From a virus: a DNA stretch of 51,864 nucleotides. This document shows, in pieces, positions 32,109-39,058 of the stretch. The stretch spans positions 1 through 51,864 of IMG/VR virus record IMGVR_UViG_3300032954_000021. One strand, written 5' to 3'. The translations under genes were made by a program, and so were the position numbers. How positions within the stretch are numbered: the stretch's first letter is position 1; each line of letters opens with the position of its first letter. The notes under the pieces were generated by a model that saw only the letters and a program-made list of their open reading frames with translations, was not told the origin of the DNA and made no database searches.

Positions 32109-32653
32109 CTGAAGCGCAAGGTACATTCGCATGCCCGATCTGCGGCGTAGAGTCCCCGCACTCGCATTCCGAAGCCACGCAAGCGGCTTATCGAGAGGAG
32201 CAAATCAGCGGGCGGTTCTACGGTGAGGGCGACGGCTGGATTAGGACTGAGCTGCACAGGCCGAAAGAGCGGGGCTGGTATCTGTGCCTCGGAGTTGAGA
32301 TCGATGCCGATCAGTTCGGAAAACCGAAAGACATTTGGGAGCGCCACGACCGTTGGTCGCAACTCTCGTGGTTCAAGTGGGTGCGTCAAGGCGGCGCCCG
32401 CGGGCACTTGGAAAGCGACATTCCCGAGGTTCTGTACTACGACCCGTTCTACGGCGGCTGGCAGCTTCGCAACCTGCTCGGAAACGCCGTCTACTCCGGC
32501 GCTGAGAATCGCCACCGAGTGCAAGCGGAGCCGAAGTACTGGCGTGAGTTGCCTCCGTTCATCAAGAGAGGCACCAGTGAGATGGGCCGAGAAACAGCGA
32601 ATGACCCTGATCGCGGAAAGACTTTCGTCACAGGGTTGGATCAACCGAAGTGA
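32105..32653 (+). CDS. Unrecognised protein with N-terminal zinc-ribbon-like CxxC
   Basis: The 182-residue protein starts MTEAQGTFACPICGVESPHS, with one CxxC and nearby His residues. A Trp-rich central domain (KERGWYLCLGVEID, RWSQLSWFKWVRQGGARG) follows. Its last 77 bp overlap the start of the HTH gene in another frame. It could bind metal, but with one CxxC only this is uncertain. Confidence 0.7.
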   Translation: MTEAQGTFACPICGVESPHSHSEATQAAYREEQISGRFYGEGDGWIRTELHRPKERGWYLCLGVEIDADQFGKPKDIWERHDRWSQLSWFKWVRQGGARGHLESDIPEVLYYDPFYGGWQLRNLLGNAVYSGAENRHRVQAEPKYWRELPPFIKRGTSEMGRETANDPDRGKTFVTGLDQPK

Positions 32654-32807
32654 TCTGATGGACGCATTTGGCATCTCGACTCAGCAGGCGTCGAAAGACC
32701 TACAGACGTTTCTACGGCTGAATCCTCGGGCGATGCGCTATAACCTGAGTGCAAAGCGGTACGAAGCAGCACCACCGGAGAACGGGAAAGCGGAGCCTCG
32801 CTCATGA
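32577..32807 (+). CDS. DeoR/WYL-type winged HTH protein lacking an effector domain
   Basis: The 76-residue protein has the sequence order VRWAEKQRMTLIAERLSSQG, WINRSDLMDAFGIST, QASKDLQTFLRLNP and AKRYEA. This is the N-terminal winged HTH of DeoR/WYL-type bacterial regulators, including the typical start RWATEQR-like. The GTG at 32577 fits that family start and has AGAGG upstream; an ATG at 32601 is possible. No WYL or other sensor domain follows. It overlaps the upstream gene by 77 bp. It is a candidate phage transcription regulator. Confidence 0.78.
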   Translation: MRWAEKQRMTLIAERLSSQGWINRSDLMDAFGISTQQASKDLQTFLRLNPRAMRYNLSAKRYEAAPPENGKAEPRS

Positions 32808-33178
32808 ACATCATCATCCAGACCATCGATCACTCTCAACAGCGCTACGACACCTGCGGAGACTGGCGGTTCGAGTCCAACGCCCTCGTCATCCGAGTCA
32901 GCTCTCTGAAGAACTGGCGCATGGAAGCCCTCATCGCCATCCACGAGCTGATCGAGGCAGTCCTCTGCCGAGGCTTCAACGTCGACCAGGGCGACGTGGA
33001 TCAGTTCGACCTCCAGTTCTCCGGCCCCGGGGAGCCCGGCGACCAGTTCGCCGCTCCCTACTACATGCAGCACCAGATCGCGACCGGCATCGAGCGCCTG
33101 CTCGCCGCCTACCTCATGGTGGACTGGCTCGACTACGAGAAGCGGGTGAATGGATTGGGGCAGACAGCAAAAGACTGA
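32804..33178 (+). CDS. Conserved phage protein of unknown function
   Basis: The 124-residue protein has the pattern DWRFESNALVIRVSSLKNWR, then MEALIAIHELIEAVLCRG and APYYMQHQIATGIERLLAAY. This is a family frequent in phage genomes. The HELIEA helix and a second His helix could hold a metal, but no enzyme activity is known to me. It overlaps the HTH gene stop by 4 bp. A hairpin follows its stop codon. Confidence 0.75.
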   Translation: MNIIIQTIDHSQQRYDTCGDWRFESNALVIRVSSLKNWRMEALIAIHELIEAVLCRGFNVDQGDVDQFDLQFSGPGEPGDQFAAPYYMQHQIATGIERLLAAYLMVDWLDYEKRVNGLGQTAKD

Positions 33179-33180
33179 GT

Positions 33181-33199
33181 GGACGCGCGATTCGCGTCC
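33181..33199. promoter_or_regulatory. Perfect 7-bp inverted repeat before the second paralogue gene
   Basis: GGACGCG-CGATT-CGCGTCC begins 3 bp after the stop of the upstream gene. A -10-like TATGAT (33203-33208) follows at once, so this may be an operator inside a promoter, or a terminator lacking a T-run. It lies 72 bp before the gene at 33271, which has a good AGGAG site. Confidence 0.5.
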
Positions 33200-33270
33200 G
33201 CGTATGATCGCAGCTTCGGAATCGCGGGCCGCCGACTCAAAGGGTCCGCACACTGATAGGAGAAGAGAGA

Positions 33271-33927
33271 ATGAACGCAACAGCAGAACAGGCAGCCGGC
33301 GAAGCCGCCGCAGCTGCCCCCGCTCGCAAGAAGGCAGAGGTCGAGATCGTGGAGATGACCGATGGACGCAAGGTGTCGTTCTCGGGCAAGTCGAAGGTCT
33401 CGAAGGAGTTCCTGGTGAATGGGAAGCCCTTCGATGAGCTGACTCCCGAGGAGCAGGCCAAGGCGCACGTCGGCCATTCTGCCGTCCGCTTCGACTTCCG
33501 CAACGGCACGACTCGCACGTATCCGCTGAACACCGCGCTCGCCCTGCGCTTCGCAGGCCACGGTGCTCTGCAGAAGTACGGCGATGAGCTGGCCGGCGAG
33601 GACGCACCCGATCTCGATGACTGGGCTGCGACCACGGATCGGCTGCACGAGCGGCTGTCTGGCGGGGAGTGGACGAAGGCCCGCGTAGGCGGCGGCATGG
33701 CAGGCACCAGCGTGCTGCTCCAGGCCCTGATGGAGTTCACCGGGCGTACTGCCGACGAGGTCCGCGAGCACATCAAGGACTGGACGCCGCAGGACAAGCA
33801 GGCCATGCGCAACGATCCTGACATCAAGCCGATCGTCGAGCGCATCGAGAAGGAGAAGGCCGAGAAGGCTTCGAAGAACGTCGATACCGGCGCTCTGAAG
33901 GCCTCTCTAAAGAGTCTCGCCGCATAG
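33271..33927 (+). CDS. Abundant-type early protein, paralogue of the 26549-27091 protein
   Basis: The 218-residue soluble protein has an Ala-rich N-terminus, a central domain (SGKSKVSKEFLVNGKPFD, TYPLNTALALRFAGHGALQK) and a helical C-terminal part DPDIKPIVERIEKEKA. It ends VDTGALKASLKSLAA. Similarity to the first rightward gene covers the C-terminal half. It has its own leader, AGGAG ribosome site and a following terminator-like hairpin, so it seems to be an independent, well-expressed gene. I know such proteins from other phages without known function. Confidence 0.8.
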   Translation: MNATAEQAAGEAAAAAPARKKAEVEIVEMTDGRKVSFSGKSKVSKEFLVNGKPFDELTPEEQAKAHVGHSAVRFDFRNGTTRTYPLNTALALRFAGHGALQKYGDELAGEDAPDLDDWAATTDRLHERLSGGEWTKARVGGGMAGTSVLLQALMEFTGRTADEVREHIKDWTPQDKQAMRNDPDIKPIVERIEKEKAEKASKNVDTGALKASLKSLAA

Positions 33928-33935
33928 CGGAGAGT

Positions 33936-33981
33936 CCTCGGATCGCGAGTCCCGAGGAGGAGTGGGGGCCGAAAGGCCCCC
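33936..33981 (+). terminator. Tandem hairpins after the paralogue gene
   Basis: CCTCGG (33936-33941) pairs with CCGAGG (33952-33957). GGGGGCC (33964-33970) pairs with GGCCCCC (33975-33981) around a GAAA tetraloop. The second hairpin is very stable and lies 37 bp after the stop codon. It is followed by TCTCTACTAG, which is not a real T-run. A terminator or a 3'-end stabilising structure is the likely role. Confidence 0.65.
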
Positions 33982-34047
33982 TCTCTACTAGTAAGAGGAC
34001 CGGAAGGCGGGCGGCAGGCAGCAGCATACTGCCATTGCACGTTCGCA

Positions 34048-34062
34048 TTATGTCGGGCATAA
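34048..34062. promoter_or_regulatory. TTATG-N5-CATAA palindrome, copy E, within a promoter-like sequence
   Basis: The core is TTATG-TCGGG-CATAA. On the plus strand TTGCAC (34035-34040) stands 17 bases before CATAAT (34058-34063), so here the right half-site coincides with a sigma70-like -10 box. It lies 86 bp before the gene at 34149, in the 221-bp gap after the terminator-like hairpins. This copy is the strongest link between the palindrome and transcription initiation. Confidence 0.7.
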
Positions 34063-34148
34063 TACCCACACGAATTGAAACCAGCTGCATGTCTCGCGCG
34101 GCGAGCGGATTACCGGCACTAGCAGCTCTAACCTAACAGGAGACAAGA

Positions 34149-34433
34149 ATGGCCCAGATCCCCAAGCAGATCATCCCGCACAAGCTCTACAAAGTCAATG
34201 CGAGCGCCCTCGGCCTCGGCACCGAAGGAGATGTCGAGGTCGTGCTGGAGCGCGACTGCGACTGGCTCAAGAACGAGGACGGTTCGCATGGCCGCGTGAC
34301 GCACTGGCTCGTCCGGCAGGTCACAATCCGCTCGGGTACCTTCCCGAACGCCGACTACTCCTTCGGAGAGCCGATCCGCGTCGCAGCGAGCGAACTCCGC
34401 CCCATGATGCGGACCATAAAGGCAGCCGCGTAA
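34149..34433 (+). CDS. Small early/middle protein, unrecognised
   Basis: The 94-residue beta-rich protein (LGTEGDVEVVLERDCDWLKN, HGRVTHWLVRQVTIRSG) follows AGGAGACAAG before the ATG. It is the first gene behind palindrome E and overlaps the next gene by one base. No motif is recognised. Confidence 0.72.
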   Translation: MAQIPKQIIPHKLYKVNASALGLGTEGDVEVVLERDCDWLKNEDGSHGRVTHWLVRQVTIRSGTFPNADYSFGEPIRVAASELRPMMRTIKAAA

Positions 34434-34798
34434 TGTCTGAGGGCAGCCTCGAGCGCCTCCAGCGCATTCTCGTCCGAGCCCGGCATCGCGCCGGCCTCGA
34501 GGCTGCCGCTCGCCGCGCACTGAAGCAGAAGCGGAAGGCAAAGACCGTTGCAGAGGACTACGCCGACCGGCTGGCAGAGAAAGCTCTGTATCGCCGGCTG
34601 CTCGAAGACCTCCGTCTGGATGGAATGCGCTTCCAGTTCTACTTCACCCGCATCTCGAAAGACGTTGATCTTACCGAGCTCCGTGCTTGGATAGATGCAA
34701 AGATAGCAGAGGAGACGAAGCGTGAGATGGATAAAAAAGCTGATCGACCGCTGGTTCGGATGGGAGACGCTGCCAGGTCCGAAGCCGGACCCGCGTAA
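34433..34798 (+). CDS. Basic helical protein
   Basis: The 121-residue protein is Arg/Lys/Ala-rich and helical (LERLQRILVRARHRAGLEAA, ALYRRLLEDLRLDGMRFQ). It shares one base with the preceding stop. The last 77 bp overlap the small 34722-34847 gene in another frame. Nucleic-acid binding is conceivable from charge, but nothing specific is seen. Confidence 0.7.
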   Translation: MSEGSLERLQRILVRARHRAGLEAAARRALKQKRKAKTVAEDYADRLAEKALYRRLLEDLRLDGMRFQFYFTRISKDVDLTELRAWIDAKIAEETKREMDKKADRPLVRMGDAARSEAGPA

Positions 34799-34847
34799 CT
34801 GGTCCGACGCTTACATGACCGAGTATCGGAAGGCGACGAAGGCCTAG
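34722..34847 (+). CDS. Very small Trp-rich protein (GTG start)
   Basis: The 41-residue protein begins VRWIKKLIDRWFGWETLPG and ends EYRKATKA. The basic, Trp-rich amphipathic start could contact a membrane or a protein. GTG at 34722 has GGAG 7 bases upstream, and the frame ends one base before the next GTG start. Small phage proteins with this WFGWE...PGP character occur widely. It overlaps the upstream gene by 77 bp. Confidence 0.62.
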   Translation: MRWIKKLIDRWFGWETLPGPKPDPRNWSDAYMTEYRKATKA

Positions 34848-34848
34848 C

Positions 34849-35055
34849 GTGCCACGCCCTCCCGAGATAATCCGTCCTGTGTCGCTGCATACCTCGGTCC
34901 CCGAGGACTTGGCGACCTGGCTCACCGTCCACCTCTGGAGCAAGGCAGAGGGGAGAGTGCCGCATGGTGCGCGGCAGGCACTCATCTTGCAGCTACTGAG
35001 AGAGTATCGCGCCCGATTCGAGACGAGAGAGGTGTCCAGTGATTCAGAGTCCTGA
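34849..35055 (+). CDS. Small protein (GTG start), unrecognised
   Basis: The 68-residue protein begins MPRPPEIIRPVSLHTSVPED and continues VPHGARQALILQLLREYRAR. The VPxGA-x-helix pattern recurs in many phage small proteins, without known function. It starts at GTG 34849 immediately after the previous stop and overlaps the next gene by 17 bp. Confidence 0.68.
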   Translation: MPRPPEIIRPVSLHTSVPEDLATWLTVHLWSKAEGRVPHGARQALILQLLREYRARFETREVSSDSES

Positions 35056-35254
35056 GTTGCAAATGAAGATCGCCCATTGGCGGGACAAGCAGTCCCGCGG
35101 CGAAATGTCACCAGAGGACTGGATCGAAGCGATGACTGCCCTCCGTGAGCATCGCACCGGCGCCCAGGCCGCCTCTGCCGCCTCGAAGGCCCGCAAGGCG
35201 CCCGTCGATACGTCCGCGCTGAAGGACAGCCTCCGCGCGCTCAAGAAGATCTGA
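35039..35254 (+). CDS. Small protein sharing the paralogue-type C-terminal tail (GTG start)
   Basis: The 71-residue helical protein begins MIQSPELQMKIAHWRDKQSR and continues EDWIEAMTALREHRTG. It ends VDTSALKDSLRALKKI, clearly like the end of the 33271-33927 protein (VDTGALKASLKSLAA). A common tail on otherwise different proteins suggests a shared partner or localisation signal. Confidence 0.7.
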   Translation: MIQSPELQMKIAHWRDKQSRGEMSPEDWIEAMTALREHRTGAQAASAASKARKAPVDTSALKDSLRALKKI

Positions 35255-35284
35255 CCTGAAACGAAAGTCCGAAGGGAGCTACCT

Positions 35285-35476
35285 GTGGACTCAGACTCAC
35301 AGTACACGCCGATCTACCAAGTCGAATGCGCTGAGTGCGGTATAGCGCCGGTCGTCGGCATTCGCGCTCCCTCTGGAGTCATCATCTGTTCCGCGCTGTG
35401 CGGCCCGCACTTCTTCGGCGATCGGCTGATGCTGGAGCCGGAGCGGTGGAATCAGCAACAGGAGGCGACCGAATGA
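35285..35476 (+). CDS. Small Cys-rich zinc-ribbon-like protein (GTG start)
   Basis: The 63-residue protein contains VECAECGIAPVVGI and later IICSALCGPHFF, two CxxC/CxxxC pairs that could hold one zinc ion. It starts at GTG 35285 with GGGAG upstream and overlaps the HNH gene start as ATGA. Many phages encode such small ribbons, with no known role. Confidence 0.68.
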   Translation: MDSDSQYTPIYQVECAECGIAPVVGIRAPSGVIICSALCGPHFFGDRLMLEPERWNQQQEATE

Positions 35477-35859
35477 CAGACCGTCGCCCTACTATAGGCA
35501 GAAAGCGAAGTCGCTTTACAGGCAAGGTAGTTCGAGAACATATTCGGATTGCAGAGGAAGTGCTTGGACGCGCCCTACCGGCAGGTGCTGTCGTTCATCA
35601 CGTTGACTGCAATCCAGCAAATAATACGAGAAGCAATCTTGTAATCTGTCCGAACGAGGCTTATCACAAGCTGTTGCATAAGAGAACAGAAGCTATTGCT
35701 GCTACAGGCAACCCAAACTGCAGAAAATGTGTATTCTGTAAGCAGTGGGACTTCCCAGAGAACATGAAGGAACGAGGCAGCAGAGACTTTCACCACGCAC
35801 GCTGTGCAGCAGCTGCAGTACTGGAGAGATACTATGCTAAAAAATCCACCGTTTCCTGA
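35473..35859 (+). CDS. HNH endonuclease, probable free-standing homing enzyme
   Basis: The 128-residue protein contains the HNH core GAVVHHVDCNPANNTRSNLV followed by ICPNEAYHKLLHKR, then a Cys set (CRKCVFCKQWDF, HHARC) that may form a zinc site. The gene is visibly richer in A and T than its neighbours and its codon use differs, which suggests recent acquisition. Its 3' end overlaps the start of the Fe-S nuclease gene by 26 bp. Free-standing HNH enzymes commonly mark insertion next to conserved replication genes. Confidence 0.85.
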   Translation: MTDRRPTIGRKRSRFTGKVVREHIRIAEEVLGRALPAGAVVHHVDCNPANNTRSNLVICPNEAYHKLLHKRTEAIAATGNPNCRKCVFCKQWDFPENMKERGSRDFHHARCAAAAVLERYYAKKSTVS

Positions 35860-36742
35860 AGTATTTGACAGTTCGATGATGGGAGCGTTGAAGAGCTGTC
35901 CTCAATTGTTCAGGAAAGTCTACATCGACAACTGGAAGTCTCGGGGCGAGAAGGTCGATCTGCACGCCGGCAAGGCCTATGCACACGGGCTCGAGATCGC
36001 CCGGCGCGCTTACTTCGAGCAGGGAGTCATGAAAGAGAAGGCGGAGGCGATGGGCCTCGCCGCCCTCCTCGAAGCCTATGGCGACTACGAATGTCCGGCA
36101 GACAATCCGAAGAGTCGGGAGCGCATGGCTGGCGCCTTCGAGTACGCCATGCAGGCCTATCCGCTCACCATGCAGACCGGCTTCCCGATCCAGCTCGCCG
36201 ACCAGAAGCGCGCCATAGAGGTCGGCTTCGTCCACCCGCTCGGTATCGACCATCCGGAGACAGGGCAGCCCCTCCTCTACTCCGGCCGGGCAGACATGAT
36301 AATCCAGTACGCCGGCGACCAATACGGCCTGGATGACAAGACCACGAAGCAGCTCGGGCCGACGTGGAGTCGGCAGTGGGAATTGCGGTCGCAGTTCATC
36401 GGCTACACGTGGGGCTTCCGCACCAGCGGCTATCGCATCGCCGGCTTCGTCGTCCGCGGCGTCGCGATCCTCAAGACCATGTACAAGACCGAGGAAGCGA
36501 TCGTTAACTTCTCCGAGTTCGAAGTGAATCGCTGGTACGGGGAGCTGCTCGAATGGCTGTCCGACGCGATCAGGTCGTGGAAGACTGGCCGGTGGCGATA
36601 CAATCTCGACCACTCCTGCACAGAGTACGGTGGCTGTGGATTCAGAGAAGTCTGTAAAATGGAGGACGAACAGCCCTGGCTGGAGCAGTTCTTCGAGCGG
36701 CGGAAGTGGAATCCGGTGACTCGCGAAGAGGAGAAGCTTTGA
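35834..36742 (+). CDS. Cas4/RecB-like PD-(D/E)XK nuclease with Fe-S cysteines
   Basis: The protein has 302 residues. The N-terminal SSMMGALKSCPQLFRKVY carries a Cys at about 21. The nuclease core shows RADMIIQY near 151-158 and YGLDDKTTKQ near 163-172, giving the D...D-x-K type pattern. Three further Cys at about 260-273 (HSCTEYGGCGFREVCKM) complete the four-Cys arrangement of Cas4/AddB-type iron-sulfur nucleases. The likely role is 5' or 3' end resection for recombination, together with the Sak4-like protein. I chose the ATG at 35834 because GGAGA lies 6 bases upstream. Confidence 0.85.
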   Translation: MLKNPPFPEVFDSSMMGALKSCPQLFRKVYIDNWKSRGEKVDLHAGKAYAHGLEIARRAYFEQGVMKEKAEAMGLAALLEAYGDYECPADNPKSRERMAGAFEYAMQAYPLTMQTGFPIQLADQKRAIEVGFVHPLGIDHPETGQPLLYSGRADMIIQYAGDQYGLDDKTTKQLGPTWSRQWELRSQFIGYTWGFRTSGYRIAGFVVRGVAILKTMYKTEEAIVNFSEFEVNRWYGELLEWLSDAIRSWKTGRWRYNLDHSCTEYGGCGFREVCKMEDEQPWLEQFFERRKWNPVTREEEKL

Positions 36743-36951
36743 GTCGAAAGCCCACAGCACCGCCCGTCCTCGACCCCGAGGGCGCACGCCGCTTCGCCAC
36801 CCGCAGAGGACAGAAGGTCGGCGAGGGCTGTAAGCACTTCCTCGGCAATTGCAACTGTGACCCTCCCCACCACCTCCGCTGCGATTACATGTACAGAGGA
36901 GAGAGGTGCAGGCGAGGCGACGGACACTTCGGACCGCACAAGTTCAAATGA
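36739..36951 (+). CDS. Small Cys/His-rich protein (TTG start)
   Basis: The 70-residue protein contains GCKHFLGNCNCDPPHHLRCD followed by YRGERCRRGDGHFGPHKF. These Cys and His residues suggest one or two zinc sites. The TTG at 36739 overlaps the nuclease stop as TTGA and has GAGGAG upstream, so I prefer it to the longer in-frame opening from 36706. The stop overlaps the next ATG. A role with the flanking nuclease is possible but unproven. Confidence 0.7.
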   Translation: MSRKPTAPPVLDPEGARRFATRRGQKVGEGCKHFLGNCNCDPPHHLRCDYMYRGERCRRGDGHFGPHKFK

Positions 36952-37376
36952 AAGTCTGGATCAAGTTCCCGATAGAACACTCCAAGGTCTGGGAGATTAC
37001 TCGCCCAGAGCAGGACAGCTATCGTGGCTTCTGGATTCACTCCCGCGCGAAGGTCTGCCCGCATTGCCTCCAGATCTGGGCAACCATGACCACAGAGAAA
37101 GGCGGACCTTGGTCCATTGAGGGCCAGTCCTGTGCCGAGTGCAACGAGAGCCACTATTGCGTAGCCGGCTCGCTGCTGGAAGACCGCAGCTCGCAGACGT
37201 TCGACCTCGACCTCATTCGCTATCTGCCGCTCGAATTGCAGCAGAGAGAATTCGACCTACACGTTAGAGCATTACAGAAGGACTCGCAGAATGAACAGCC
37301 CCCTCCCATTGCATCAGAGCCACTCCTCGACAGCATCCTCGAGCCAGACAGCAGCGCCGCCATCCTCGGAGCCTAG
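36948..37376 (+). CDS. Zinc-ribbon protein, unrecognised
   Basis: The 142-residue protein contains VCPHCLQIWATM and QSCAECNESHYC, two CxxC pairs about 28 residues apart, a good zinc-ribbon arrangement. A helical acidic tail follows. Its last 86 bp overlap the start of the Sak4-like gene in another frame. Coupling to the recombination genes suggests a DNA-related role, but I do not recognise the family. Confidence 0.72.
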   Translation: MKVWIKFPIEHSKVWEITRPEQDSYRGFWIHSRAKVCPHCLQIWATMTTEKGGPWSIEGQSCAECNESHYCVAGSLLEDRSSQTFDLDLIRYLPLELQQREFDLHVRALQKDSQNEQPPPIASEPLLDSILEPDSSAAILGA

Positions 37377-38223
37377 CTTACTGCCGGGCGTCAATATCCT
37401 TCTGGAGGGTCCTGCCGGCACCGGCAAGACCTATCAGATCGGCAGCCTCGTCGAGACTGGCGTAGAGGTATTCTTCCTCGGTCTCGAGGCCGGCATCGAG
37501 TCGCTGGTCGGATACTTCTCCGATCCGCCTCGTAGCTGCGAGCCGCCGCCCAATCTGCACTGGCACACTCTGCAGTTAGCGATGCCGGGCGGCTTTGGGA
37601 AGATGGCAGAGAACGCGAAGCTGATCGCCAACAGCACCTATGCCGCGCTCTGCAAGGTCCAGGACTTCACTCGCGCTCAGAATAACCCGTTCGAGCGCAT
37701 GCTCTCAGTCATGAACAACTTCCGCGACCAGCGCACTGGCAAGGAATATGGGCCGGTCGATAGCTGGGGTCCAGACCGCTGCATCGTTATCGACGGTCTC
37801 ACAGGTCTGGGGGACTTCGCCATGGCGATGCAAGTCGGCATGCGCCCCGTGAAGGACAAGCCCGATTACATGGTCTCTCAGGACACTATTTCCCGCTTCA
37901 TCAAGTACTGCTGCGACGGGTGCAAGTGTCACTTCGTCCTGATCGCGCACATCGAGCGGGAGGTAGATGAGGCGCAGGGCGGATCGAAGATTTACCCGAG
38001 CGCACCGGGCCAGAAGCTCGGCCCCAAGCTCCCAAGCATGTTCTCCGACACCATTCTGACAGTCCGGAGGGGCGCAGAGTGGTCCTGGAGCACCGGCGAT
38101 CCGATGGCTGATCTGAAGACGCGCAACCTAAGCGTGAGCGAAAAGATCGAGCCCGGCTTCGCCCAGATCATAAGTAAGTGGAAGTCGCGCGGCGGGCGGC
38201 TTTCACCGAACGTTCGCGTCTAA
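37291..38223 (+). CDS. Sak4-like RecA-fold ATPase (single-strand annealing)
   Basis: The 310-residue protein has Walker A EGPAGTGKT at about residues 39-47 and Walker B CIVIDGLTG at about 163. Conserved HFVLIAHIE and SMFSDTILTVRR strands follow, as in the AAA_24/Sak4 type of phage RecA-like protein. These proteins promote annealing with a partner single-strand binding protein, and one candidate is the next gene. The first 28 residues are Ser/Pro-rich. The sequence of nuclease, ATPase and binding protein looks like a complete recombination set. Confidence 0.83.
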   Translation: MNSPLPLHQSHSSTASSSQTAAPPSSEPSLLPGVNILLEGPAGTGKTYQIGSLVETGVEVFFLGLEAGIESLVGYFSDPPRSCEPPPNLHWHTLQLAMPGGFGKMAENAKLIANSTYAALCKVQDFTRAQNNPFERMLSVMNNFRDQRTGKEYGPVDSWGPDRCIVIDGLTGLGDFAMAMQVGMRPVKDKPDYMVSQDTISRFIKYCCDGCKCHFVLIAHIEREVDEAQGGSKIYPSAPGQKLGPKLPSMFSDTILTVRRGAEWSWSTGDPMADLKTRNLSVSEKIEPGFAQIISKWKSRGGRLSPNVRV

Positions 38224-38250
38224 GCCCGCCACCACAAAACGGAGATTATC

Positions 38251-38736
38251 ATGAACGATACTGCAGCCGGCTTCAACGTCGGCAATTTCCTGAACGCAAC
38301 TCTGACCGAGCCGAACACACGCCGCCCTCCCATTCCTGCGGGTACGGCCGTCATCGGCATCTTCGGCAACGTGCCGGCGGAGCCCCGCCGTGTACAGGGC
38401 AAGGACGACCCTTCGAAGGTCTATTTCTTCCTCGAGATTCCTGTCGAGGTAGACCTCAATCAGAACCCGGCGCTGAAGGAGCACGTCGGGCAGGAGAAGG
38501 TCAACCTGCGCTACTCCCTCTCGCTCGACTTCACGCCGACCGGGCAGCTCGACATGTCGAAGGGGAAGAACGTGGGCCTGCGGCAGCTGCGCGAGGCGCT
38601 CGATCTGAACAAGCCGGGCGACACGTTCAGCTTTGCCATGGTACCGGGCCGGCCGGTGCTGTGCAAGATCAAGAACCGCTCCGGCGAAGGCGATGAGGTC
38701 TACGACGAAGTAGGCTCGATCGCTCGACCCCGCTGA
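38251..38736 (+). CDS. Putative single-strand DNA-binding protein, Sak4 partner
   Basis: The 161-residue protein is beta-rich (TAVIGIFGNVPAEPRR, KVYFFLEIPVEVDLNQ, VNLRYSLSLDF) with a helical insert GLRQLREALDLN and a final strand FAMVPGRPVLCKIKNR. This resembles the phage DUF669-like/OB-type single-strand binding proteins found next to Sak4 genes. It follows the ATPase by 27 bp. The acidic next protein may serve as a partner. The assignment rests on context and pattern. Confidence 0.68.
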   Translation: MNDTAAGFNVGNFLNATLTEPNTRRPPIPAGTAVIGIFGNVPAEPRRVQGKDDPSKVYFFLEIPVEVDLNQNPALKEHVGQEKVNLRYSLSLDFTPTGQLDMSKGKNVGLRQLREALDLNKPGDTFSFAMVPGRPVLCKIKNRSGEGDEVYDEVGSIARPR

Positions 38737-38755
38737 TAGAAGAAGGGAGACTCAC

Positions 38756-38998
38756 ATGTTCACTCCTAATACGATCGCCGATCGCCTACGCTCGCTCGCC
38801 GAGCGGCTTGACGCGCTCCAGGACGATTACGATAAGGTCGAGCCCAGAATCGACGTAATCGACCTGGACGATGAGGTCGATATTGTTGCAGACAGTATCC
38901 AGAACCTGGGACACGAGATCACGCAGGCTCTCGAAGACCCCGAGGTCGAGGACGAGGACGAGGAGAGCGAGGAGGAGGAAGAGCCCAAAGCCGAATGA
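38756..38998 (+). CDS. Small highly acidic protein
   Basis: The 80-residue protein is helical in its first half (IADRLRSLAERLDALQDDY) and ends in an almost uninterrupted acidic tail. A good ribosome site AAGGGAG precedes it. Acidic phage proteins can mimic DNA or act as tails for binding-protein exchange. Nothing more specific is visible. It is followed directly by the double-hairpin element. Confidence 0.72.
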   Translation: MFTPNTIADRLRSLAERLDALQDDYDKVEPRIDVIDLDDEVDIVADSIQNLGHEITQALEDPEVEDEDEESEEEEEPKAE

Positions 38999-39037
38999 CC
39001 CCCTCTCGAGGGGGAGCCCATGTCCCCCTCTCTTTTT
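38999..39037 (+). terminator. Attenuator-like alternative hairpins before the methyltransferase gene
   Basis: CCCCCTC (38999-39005), GAGGGGG (39008-39014) and CCCCCTC (39024-39030) allow two mutually exclusive 7-bp stems. The second stem is followed by TCTTTTT (39031-39037) and would be a good intrinsic terminator; the first would prevent it. The loop of the first stem is only 2 bases, so it would have to open slightly. The element lies between the acidic-protein stop and the methyltransferase ribosome site. Confidence 0.7.
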
Positions 39038-39058
39038 CCTCAGACTCGGAGACTCGCA

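Noticed and set aside
32105-32653. Start of the HTH protein far upstream at 32223
   Set aside because: The upstream part of that frame is a Ser/Thr/Arg-rich shadow of the zinc-ribbon gene. Family-like sequence begins at GTG 32577.
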